Made by a program: the position numbers and the translations under genes | The notes under the pieces: generated by a model | Seen by the model: only the letters and a program-made list of their open reading frames with translations | Told to the model about the DNA's origin: nothing | Database searches by the model: none | DNA from: an uncultured Armatimonadota bacterium | GTDB lineage: Bacteria; Armatimonadota; Armatimonadia; Armatimonadales; Armatimonadaceae | Assembly: GCA_903881535.1 (NCBI GenBank) | Contig: CAIRTT010000313.1 | Coordinates: 1 to 8,084 of the forward strand | Direction of reading: 5' to 3' | DNA: 8,084 nt | Shown: piece by piece, positions 1 through 5,610 of the stretch | How positions within the stretch are numbered: position 1 is the first letter of the stretch | How the letters are laid out: every line of letters begins with the position of its first letter

Positions 1-1
1 C

Positions 2-382
2 TTGGACCTCACAGGCATCCCAAAATCCACCAAAGACCGCTACTCAATCCAGATCTCTTTGAATGAGCACTTGCATCCATTCGATGAGCTTCAAGGCAGC
101 CCGGATACCTGTGAAACCCCTTGGATGTACACAAACCACTCCTGTAACCCAAATGTTGTGATCCGCGGGCTTTCCTATATCGCGCTACGCAACATCCAAC
201 CTGGGGATGACATCACCTTTGACTATGAAACCACCGAGGTCGATATGTCCGAACCATTCACATGCGGTTGCCAGTCAGAGACCTGCCGAGGCATCATCCG
301 CGGCTATGTCCACTTGAGTGCATCACAGCGCGGCGCCCTTGCGAATCAGACCGCTTCCTACCTTCTCAACATCACCGAATAA
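2..382 (+). CDS. SET-domain protein-lysine methyltransferase, C-terminal part (cut by the left edge)
   Basis: This is the C-terminal part of a SET-domain protein, a family that transfers methyl groups from S-adenosylmethionine to protein lysines. Numbering from the first in-frame codon (TTG at 2-4), the SET core motif NHSCNPN is at residues 45-51. ITFDYETTE follows at 71-79, with Tyr75 in the place of the catalytic tyrosine. A post-SET cysteine cluster, CGCQSETCRG, is at 88-97. Cys88, Cys90 and Cys95 together with Cys48 could form the usual post-SET zinc site. The N-terminal SET strands carrying the GxG cofactor motif are missing, so the frame very probably continues left of the window and the TTG is not the true start. 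The stop is TAA at 380-382. The next gene converges from the other strand only 11 bp away, leaving no room for a separate terminator. The family is confident. The substrate is unknown, and a functional link to the degradative genes is not evident. Confidence 0.88.
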   Translation: MDLTGIPKSTKDRYSIQISLNEHLHPFDELQGSPDTCETPWMYTNHSCNPNVVIRGLSYIALRNIQPGDDITFDYETTEVDMSEPFTCGCQSETCRGIIRGYVHLSASQRGALANQTASYLLNITE

Positions 383-393
383 TCGAAAGCACT

Positions 394-1239
394 CTAACTC
401 GCAGGTGCCGCCAACCGAAAGCCAATCGTCTGGCTGTTGTAAGTAGGCGGCATCACGTGGCGTGTATGCACCTGAAACCAACGCTCAAAATTGTCTGCAA
501 AGCATCCCCCGCGCACTTGCTTGTACTGACCTGTCGCTGGTCCAACAGGATCACTGACCGGATCTTCGGTAAAAAAGCTCTCCCAGTCAGAGCACCATTC
601 CCACGTATTGCCCACTAAATCCTTGACACCCTGCGCCGTCGCAAAATTACGCTGAGTGCGTGTCACTGCTGCCGTACCGCCAGCATCCCAGCCTTCCAAC
701 CGGGAACACCACAGCGCCTCGACATCAAAGGTGTCTCCCCACGGATACAGCTTGCCCGGACCCGCACCGCGTGCGGCATATTCCCATTGCGCTTCGGTTG
801 GTAACCGTAAAGCAATCCCAGTGCGAGCGGATGCCCACGCGCAAAAGCCACCCGTACCATCATCGCCAGCGATTTCAACCCAGCTCGGCCCGACCATCGG
901 ATGGTCATCCTGCCAGCCCCACGTCGGCGCAGCTGGCATTTGCTTACCGCTTGCATCACAGTAATCCCGCCACATCCCGACGGTTACCGGCGTCTCACCC
1001 AGTCGAAAGGCACTCAGCATCACCGGATGCACCGGTATCGCAAGATAGGACAGGGAGTCGCCACCCATCTGAAATGTCCCGGCGGGGATGGACCGCAGGC
1101 GGGTCACATAGGTTTCTAGAGTCAGCCTCGATGTTGGCGCTTTCCCACCCCCGCAGCCCGCAAGCGTCGCCGCCAGCGAAACCGACAGCGTGGATTGGAG
1201 AAACTGACGGCGAGTCGAAAGCCCCTTACGAAGCGACAT
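394..1239 (-). CDS. Tat-exported lipoprotein of the FGE/SUMF1 fold, catalytic cysteines absent
   Basis: A 281-residue protein. The N terminus has a twin-arginine signal (TRRQFLQ, residues 9-15), a hydrophobic stretch and a lipobox L-A-G-C with Cys29 as the lipidation site. It is therefore predicted to be exported folded and anchored in a membrane. The rest is an FGE/SUMF1 (C-type-lectin-like) domain: IPAGTFQMGG (51-60), AFRLGETPVTVGMW (77-90), LPTEAQWEYAARG (146-158), YPWGDTFD (165-172), LVGNTWEWCSDW (208-219), VRGGCF (242-247) and a terminal IGFRLA. In true FGE, the RGGS stretch is followed by a catalytic pair in a C-x4-C arrangement. Here those places hold Asp and Trp (RGGCFADNFERW), so formylglycine formation is unlikely. 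An upstream ATG at 1270-1272 would add 11 residues. I prefer 1239 because it gives a normal Tat leader and lies just after a promoter-like sequence. It is divergent from the sulfatase and paralogous to the gene at 7320. Family certain, function unknown. Confidence 0.88.
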   Translation of the reverse strand: MSLRKGLSTRRQFLQSTLSVSLAATLAGCGGGKAPTSRLTLETYVTRLRSIPAGTFQMGGDSLSYLAIPVHPVMLSAFRLGETPVTVGMWRDYCDASGKQMPAAPTWGWQDDHPMVGPSWVEIAGDDGTGGFCAWASARTGIALRLPTEAQWEYAARGAGPGKLYPWGDTFDVEALWCSRLEGWDAGGTAAVTRTQRNFATAQGVKDLVGNTWEWCSDWESFFTEDPVSDPVGPATGQYKQVRGGCFADNFERWFQVHTRHVMPPTYNSQTIGFRLAAPAS

Positions 1240-1246
1240 TGTGGAT

Positions 1247-1275
1247 GTATTAGCAGTGGTAGGTATTGACATCAA
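1247..1275 (-). promoter_or_regulatory. Candidate promoter of the FGE-fold lipoprotein gene, possibly leaderless
   Basis: On the minus strand there is TTGATG (1275-1270), then a 17-bp spacer ending in an extended TGC element, then TAATAC (1252-1247). The spacing is ideal. The -35 matches consensus at four of six positions, but the -10 matches at only three of six and lacks the final T. Transcription would begin around 1240, next to the ATG at 1239, giving a leaderless or nearly leaderless mRNA. No Shine-Dalgarno sequence is visible before this ATG, which fits. It is a pattern match only. Confidence 0.3.
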
Positions 1276-1346
1276 GAACAATCTACAGGTCAGACATATG
1301 ACCCTTCCAGTTATCGATGGTACCCCTGCGACGTGCAGCATCCAGA

Positions 1347-1352
1347 TAGAAT
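1347..1352 (+). promoter_or_regulatory. Candidate -10 element (TAGAAT) just ahead of the sulfatase
   Basis: TAGAAT matches the TATAAT consensus at five of six positions and ends 10 bp before the sulfatase ATG. A start site about seven bases downstream would leave a leader of only a few bases, and there is no ribosome-binding site before the ATG. No -35 hexamer is found at 16-18 bp. The same hexamer precedes two other genes in the window in the matching orientation. A perfect TTGACA at 1266-1271 on this strand has no partner -10 at a usable distance. Confidence 0.28.
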
Positions 1353-1362
1353 CCCTGTTTAA

Positions 1363-2691
1363 ATGCGTGCAACTTTCGACAAACCGAACATCATTTTTAT
1401 CCTCGCGGATGACCTTGGCTATGGAGACACCGGCTACACAGGACAGCGTGACATTCGTACACCAAACCTGGATGCGATGGCGCGCGATGGCATCCAGTTC
1501 ACACGGGCCTACACTGGTGCGCCCGTCTGTGCCCCGAGTCGCTGCACACTCCTCACCGGAAAACACACCGGCCACACCCGCATCCGTGGGAATGGTGTCT
1601 ACCAGCTACGCGAATCCCCGGATGACATTTGCATTGGAGATGTCCTCAAGGCCGCCGGGTACACGACGGGTCTCATCGGTAAGAGCGGCCTCTCGGGCAA
1701 CATCGATGATGGTGGCCATCCAAACCGCAAAGGCTTTGACCACTTTGTCGGGTTTGTCAGCCATGCCGCCGCGCATCGGCACTACCCTACGACGATGTAC
1801 AAAAACGGCAAGCCGCTCCCGATGCCCGGAAACCAGGGTAAAGATGGCGCAACCTACGACAACACAGTTTTCCTCAAAGAGTCGTTGCGCTTTATTCGTG
1901 AAAATGCAGCAAAGCCGTTCTTCTTGCATATCGCACCCACCATCCCGCATGCGGATCTCGCTGCCCCCGAGCAGTTCATCAATCTGTACCGCGGCAAGTT
2001 CACCGAAGAGCAGGCGGGAGCGGGTGCGTATCGGAAGACGGCGGAGCCGAAGGCAACCTACGCCGCGATGGTCACCTACCTCGACCATATGGTTGGGGAG
2101 GTTTTGGCGACGGTTCGTGATGCGGGACTCGCGAAAAACACGCTCGTGCTGTTTGCGAGTGACAATGGCGCGATGCAGGAGGGGGGCTACCTCCGAAAGT
2201 GGTTCCAGTCGAGTGGCGAGCTACGCGGCGGTAAGCGTGACATTTATGATGGAGGAATACGCACGGCCCAGCTGGCTTGGTGGCCGGGGGTGATTCCAGA
2301 AGGAAGCAAGACAGAGCTCCCGACCGCCTTTTGGGACTTCCTCCCGACGGTTTGCGAGCTTGCCGGTGCGAAGGCACCCGCGGGGCTTGATGGCATCAGC
2401 TACGCGCCGACGCTCCACAAGCGGTACGGAAGACAGACCACACATGGTGTCCTCTATTGGGAGTTTCACGAGATGGGTGGTCGGCGCGGCGTCCTCCTGG
2501 ATGGTCGCTGGAAGGCCATCCAATACGATGTCAATGCAGCAAAGCAAGGTGCGGTGGAAGTGTATGACACGCGGGTGGATCAATCCGAGAAGCGTGACAT
2601 TGCACGGGAGCGGCCCGACTTGGTGGATGCAGCAAAGCGGGCATTCACCGCTGAGCGCACAGCCGATCCGGAGTATCCGTTTAAGGGATAG
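1363..2691 (+). CDS. Type I (formylglycine-dependent) sulfatase, no signal peptide
   Basis: A 442-residue S1-family sulfatase, which hydrolyses sulfate esters, probably on a sulfated glycan or aryl substrate. Metal ligands ADDLGYGD are at 15-22 (Asp16, Asp17). The signature C-A-P-S-R is at 56-60, so Cys56 must be converted to formylglycine, followed by TLLTG. GK at 106-107 gives the sulfate-contacting Lys107. RHYP at 139-142 supplies His140, and PH at 195-196 supplies His196. SDNG is at 266-269 (Asp267, Asn268). RGGKRDIYDGGIR at 288-300 gives Lys291. All key residues are present, but the usual GKWxLG stretch reads GKSGLSG. The ATG is directly preceded by an in-frame TAA (1360-1362), and the catalytic domain starts within about ten residues, so no signal peptide is possible. 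It is divergent from an FGE-fold gene and convergent with the permease. No functional FGE is visible in the window. Family confident, substrate unknown. Confidence 0.95.
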   Translation: MRATFDKPNIIFILADDLGYGDTGYTGQRDIRTPNLDAMARDGIQFTRAYTGAPVCAPSRCTLLTGKHTGHTRIRGNGVYQLRESPDDICIGDVLKAAGYTTGLIGKSGLSGNIDDGGHPNRKGFDHFVGFVSHAAAHRHYPTTMYKNGKPLPMPGNQGKDGATYDNTVFLKESLRFIRENAAKPFFLHIAPTIPHADLAAPEQFINLYRGKFTEEQAGAGAYRKTAEPKATYAAMVTYLDHMVGEVLATVRDAGLAKNTLVLFASDNGAMQEGGYLRKWFQSSGELRGGKRDIYDGGIRTAQLAWWPGVIPEGSKTELPTAFWDFLPTVCELAGAKAPAGLDGISYAPTLHKRYGRQTTHGVLYWEFHEMGGRRGVLLDGRWKAIQYDVNAAKQGAVEVYDTRVDQSEKRDIARERPDLVDAAKRAFTAERTADPEYPFKG

Positions 2692-2720
2692 TAGCTTCGC
2701 AGCCGTTTACCCAAATGAAA

Positions 2721-2755
2721 ACATCCCCACCGGCCAATTAGATAAGTGGGGATGT
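2721..2755 (-). terminator. Terminator-like hairpin, copy 1 (weak T-tract)
   Basis: Arms ACATCCCCAC (2721-2730) and GTGGGGATGT (2746-2755) form a perfect 10-bp stem around a 15-base loop. On the minus strand it is followed only by GTTTTCATTT-like sequence, weaker than in the other copies. On the plus strand, where it could serve the sulfatase ending at 2691, no T-tract follows. Confidence 0.5.
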
Positions 2756-2853
2756 CTTATGAATGCAATTCACAACAACGAGAAACTAGCCCGCCACGTG
2801 GATAACAGGCCTCTATAAGAAAGCCATCTTGCATTCTGCAAAGCGCGTCATTC

Positions 2854-2900
2854 AAAAAAAGACAATCCCCACCGGCCAATTAGACAAGTGGGGATGTCTT
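2854..2900 (-). terminator. Intrinsic terminator, copy 2
   Basis: The hairpin has ATCCCCAC (2865-2872) pairing with GTGGGGAT (2888-2895), extended by AAGAC/GTCTT around a one-base bulge. It is followed on the minus strand by a run of seven T (A-run at 2854-2860). It is identical to the copy next to the permease apart from C2885 in the loop, and would act as a back-up terminator. Confidence 0.75.
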
Positions 2901-2995
2901 ATGAATGCAATTCACAACAACGAGAAACTAGCCCGCCACGTGGATAACAGGCCTCTATAAGAAAGCCATCTTGCATTTTGCAAAGCGCGTCATTC

Positions 2996-3042
2996 AAAAA
3001 AAGACAATCCCCACCGGCCAATTAGATAAGTGGGGATGTCTT
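2996..3042 (-). terminator. Intrinsic terminator of the APC permease gene, copy 3
   Basis: It lies 27 bases past the permease stop codon. ATCCCCAC (3007-3014) pairs with GTGGGGAT (3030-3037) around a 15-base loop. AAGAC/GTCTT extends the stem past a bulged A at 3006, giving about 13 paired bases. On the minus strand the stem runs into T7 (A-run at 2996-3002). This is a textbook rho-independent terminator in the right place and orientation. Confidence 0.88.
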
Positions 3043-3069
3043 ATGAATGCAATTCACAACAACGAGAAA

Positions 3070-5016
3070 CTAGCCCGCCACGTGGATAACAGGCCTCTCA
3101 TTCGAATCTTGTACCGCCCGACGTAAAATTTCGTGCGTCAGCGGTGCAATGTCTCCCTGCCCTGACAGGAAGAACTTCGCTAGAAAGAGCAATGGGCTTG
3201 ACTCAATCCAGTGAAAGTACACATGCGGGCGCCGATTCGTGATGGTCGCAACTTTAATCATCAAGGCCGCGATGCCATTTGGTACGGCAATCCCCTTGCA
3301 GCGCAGCACCCAGAAGCCACCCACTTCATGGCCTTCGACCATCAACGTTGAGCGGAATTCAGAGCTGTCACCAACATAGACCTCAACAAATGCGGATTGG
3401 GATTCCTGCGAGAAGTGATGGAGCCAGCTGGCTTCGCGTTCACTTGCTGAGTACTCGTGTGCATCACCTTCATCCGGGTGGTTCGCAATAAACCGCATCT
3501 CACCCGTCTTCGCCATTTGCTCAATCATCCACTGCGCTTTTTCATCCAGGATGACATCTTTGACGCGCAGCTCCGTGACACGCCACATCCGGCTCACGAA
3601 TGCAATCGCGAGAATCGCAAAGATAAAGAAAGATGCGATCTTGACACCATCTGGGCGTTCCACAACATTGACCACTGTAGTGTAAAGGAAGACCAATGAG
3701 ATGACGCCATACGGGATGGCTTTTGCAAGCCCATGCCGACTGAACATCGAAATGGTCACGGCAACCGCCGCACTTGTCATGAGGACCAGAACGCCGGTAG
3801 CGTACGCGCCGCCTTGGGCATCGACATTTGCCTTGAAGACAACGGTCACCACAATAGCGATGACCATAAAGACCATTACGAGTGGGCGTGTTGCGCGTGT
3901 CCACTCAGGTGCCATCCCGTAGCCTGGGAGGTAGCGAGGGACGATGTTCAGCAAACCAGCCATCGCGCTTGCGCCGGCGAACCAGAGAATTGCAATCGTC
4001 GAGATGTCGTAAAAGGTGCCAAATCCCTTGCCGTAAAACTCATAAGCAAGATAGGCAAGTGCACGGCCATTGGCAGGTTGATGTGGCTTGAAGGCTTCCG
4101 CTGGAATCAGCATGGTTGTGATAAGGCTACTTGCGATGAGATAGACACTCATCACGAGCGCAGCGCCAATCAACAGCTTTTTAGTACTTCGCACCCGGCC
4201 AGTGGGGACTTCCTCTGTGTCATCCTTGTCACCCATGACAAGAGGCATCACGGCAACGCCCGTCTCGAATCCCGACAAGCCAAGTGCAAGCTTCGGGAAG
4301 TACAGCAGTGAGAGTCCGACCAATGCCAGGTGGTTCCCATTGGTTTTTAGCTCAAGCGCATTTCCCCAGTTTGTCCACAGCTCAGGGTGGGTTGCGAGTA
4401 TCGAGATACCCTTGCCGATGACCGCGGCGTTCATCCCAAGGTAGGCAATCACAAGCACAACAGCGATCCCGATGGCTTCTTTGAAGCCTTTGAGGAAGAC
4501 GCCACCCAGCAGCAAAATAAGCCCCAGCGTGATGCCAATCTGCCACGAAACCGGATTGTGTTCCATGAGTTCATGGAACATCGGGTTTTCCCGGACGTGC
4601 GTGGCGGCATCTGCAGCTGAGAGGGTGATCGTGATGACAAAGTCTGTCGCCACAAACCCGAGCAGCACGAGAACGAAGAGGCGTGCATTCCAGCGGGACA
4701 GCAGGCCTTTGAGCATGCTGATTGAGCCTTCACCGTGCGGGCTTTCCTTGGCGATTTGCGCGTAAATCGGGAGTGCGCCGAAGAGCGTTAGGAGGATGAG
4801 GACGAGCGTAGCGACGGGCGAGAGCGCGCCTGCGGCGATAAACGCGATACTCGGCTGATAGCCAAGTGTCGAGAAGTAGTCGACACCCGTCAGACACATG
4901 ACCTGCCACCACGGGTGGGTGTGCTGATGCTCGGTCTTGACATCCTTTTCGGACTCAAAATAACCTTCAGATATGACGTAGCCATCCATCAGCCACGACA
5001 TCAATTTCTTATTCAT
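3070..5016 (-). CDS. APC-superfamily permease with soluble C-terminal domain
   Basis: A 648-residue integral membrane protein with about 11-12 hydrophobic segments between residues 55 and 476, then a soluble, probably cytoplasmic tail at 477-648. Recognisable stretches are GVDYFSTLGYQP (44-55), LSPVATLVLILLTLFGALPIY (starting at 65), ESPHGEGS (91-98), GLSGFETGVAVMP (246-258), PRYLPGYGMAPEW (360-372) and NVDAQGGAYATGVLVLMTS (397-415). These are typical of a group of large APC permeases usually annotated as amino acid transporters. The substrate cannot be read from sequence. The tail ends in RPHVYFHW (596-603) and ERPVIHVAG, which I take as the native C terminus. I chose the ATG at 5016, with a weak AGG about ten bases upstream. 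A TTG at 5073 would add 19 residues of unlikely sequence, and the ATG at 5001 is possible. The last eight codons and the terminator are tandemly duplicated downstream. No operon partner is visible. Confidence 0.9.
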   Translation of the reverse strand: MNKKLMSWLMDGYVISEGYFESEKDVKTEHQHTHPWWQVMCLTGVDYFSTLGYQPSIAFIAAGALSPVATLVLILLTLFGALPIYAQIAKESPHGEGSISMLKGLLSRWNARLFVLVLLGFVATDFVITITLSAADAATHVRENPMFHELMEHNPVSWQIGITLGLILLLGGVFLKGFKEAIGIAVVLVIAYLGMNAAVIGKGISILATHPELWTNWGNALELKTNGNHLALVGLSLLYFPKLALGLSGFETGVAVMPLVMGDKDDTEEVPTGRVRSTKKLLIGAALVMSVYLIASSLITTMLIPAEAFKPHQPANGRALAYLAYEFYGKGFGTFYDISTIAILWFAGASAMAGLLNIVPRYLPGYGMAPEWTRATRPLVMVFMVIAIVVTVVFKANVDAQGGAYATGVLVLMTSAAVAVTISMFSRHGLAKAIPYGVISLVFLYTTVVNVVERPDGVKIASFFIFAILAIAFVSRMWRVTELRVKDVILDEKAQWMIEQMAKTGEMRFIANHPDEGDAHEYSASEREASWLHHFSQESQSAFVEVYVGDSSEFRSTLMVEGHEVGGFWVLRCKGIAVPNGIAALMIKVATITNRRPHVYFHWIESSPLLFLAKFFLSGQGDIAPLTHEILRRAVQDSNERPVIHVAG

Positions 5017-5020
5017 TCTA
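5015..5020 (-). promoter_or_regulatory. Candidate -10 element (TAGAAT) at the permease start
   Basis: Minus-strand TAGAAT overlaps the proposed ATG at 5016 and lies 13 bases before the next in-frame ATG (5001). If it is a real -10 element, translation would begin at 5001 from a very short leader. There is no convincing -35. A TTGACA on this strand (5073-5068) is too far upstream to pair with it. Confidence 0.2.
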
Positions 5021-5610
5021 ATAAACCTGTGCAGCAGGATTGCAAAGCGGCATTTACATTCGCCGACTGTCAACCGCAGGCATACACATCCGGAGCTGCA
5101 TCCATGACCAAGTGGTCAGGATGAACATTGACGCTAACCTAATTGGAGGTTGCGTTCAGGGGCTGGTGCCGCTGGTGCAAAAGGTGTCTCTCTGGTGCGG
5201 CCTAGAGAAAGGGTCCCACATAACCGCGAGCTGCAGAAGTTGAAAAGCGACAGCGCGAATGTTTACGGTGCTGTGACGTGCAATTCGGCGAACACGGCGG
5301 CGAATCAACACCTTCAGGTTTTTACGGGAGCCACCACGCCGACCTTGGGTTGGGAGGTCCGCATGAACCGGTGTAAAAATTCGGTGAATCTGGGATTCGG
5401 CCCAGCTACGTACTGGCAGGCTTGGGGAGGGGGGGACGACACATCCCCGGAACAGGAGGAGAAGGGCAATTACGATGAGTCGAAAACTAATGGAAACATC
5501 CAAAAGCCGTGGCAAAGTGTGCAATCTATTGCCTTCAGTGCTCATGCGCAGATGGAACTATACCGCTTAATTGCCCCCTGTGTACTCAGTAAGGTTAGAG
5601 GAGTCGGGAC
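5017..5610. other. 594-bp gap with no convincing gene
   Basis: This gap lies between the start of the permease and the stop of the GH44 gene, both on the minus strand. Open frames exist on both strands, for example 5150-5614 (+) and 5156-5545 (-), but neither translation resembles a known family and neither has a convincing ribosome-binding site. The gap holds a G-rich run (5424-5435) and a GC-rich hairpin GGGGA/TCCCC (5432-5436 and 5444-5448) with no T-tract. No clear terminator follows the GH44 stop. It should carry the permease promoter and leader. No riboswitch class could be assigned. Confidence 0.5.

Larger units (their letters stand above)
2721..3098 (-). repeat. 142-bp tandem repeat array: transporter gene tail plus terminator, 2.7 copies
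   Basis: Copy 1 is 2723-2864, copy 2 is 2865-3006, and the partial copy 3 is 3007-3098, at an exact 142-bp period. Copies 1 and 2 differ at only two bases (2743 T versus 2885 C; 2836 C versus 2978 T), apart from the divergent left edge before copy 1. Read on the minus strand, each unit holds the eight final codons and stop of the permease gene (RPVIHVAG), a 27-base spacer, an intrinsic-terminator hairpin with a T-tract, and about 41 bases of other sequence. Copy 3 is joined to the intact gene and is presumably the founder. Copies 1 and 2 look like recent duplications downstream of it. The array fills nearly all the space between the sulfatase stop and the permease stop. No transposase, target-site duplication or terminal inverted repeat was seen. 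The unit length is not a multiple of three. Confidence 0.95.

Noticed and set aside
394..1239. Calling this gene a formylglycine-generating enzyme because it neighbours a sulfatase.
   Set aside because: The catalytic cysteines after RGG are absent and the protein is predicted to be exported as a lipoprotein.
1386..1399. GAACATCATTTTTA, matching 12 of 14 bases of the palindrome at 7172-7185, considered as a shared operator.
   Set aside because: It lies inside the conserved sulfatase codons for PNIIF and has lost the right-hand symmetric arm, so coding constraint explains it.
1240..1575. Extension of the FGE-fold gene upstream to 1575 on the minus strand.
   Set aside because: It would overlap the conserved sulfatase N terminus and place the Tat signal in mid-protein. 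The extra sequence has no family resemblance.
2759..3126. Repeated plus-strand small frames (MNAIHNNEKLARHVDNRPL, 19 codons in copies 1 and 2, longer in copy 3) with GGGGAT before the ATG, like a multicopy small protein.
   Set aside because: The frame is the antisense of the permease tail and its terminator spacer. The ribosome-binding-like sequence is the terminator stem, and the copies are too similar to show coding selection.
5017..5073. TTG start at 5073 for the permease.
   Set aside because: It adds 19 residues of cysteine- and arginine-rich sequence, and an ATG downstream gives a more normal N terminus. It is not formally excluded.
5305..5420. Plus-strand resemblance to a cobalamin riboswitch (GGTGTAAAAATTCGG followed by CCCAGCTACGTACTG).
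   Set aside because: The spacing to the GGGA segment is wrong, no AGYCAGGAGACCTGCC-type B12 box is present, and the downstream plus strand has no gene until 7320.
5156..5545. Minus-strand open frame of 129 codons with an arginine-rich stretch, considered as a gene or transposase remnant.
   Set aside because: No recognisable family motif, no convincing ribosome-binding site, and an equally long frame on the opposite strand. It is more likely a chance frame.
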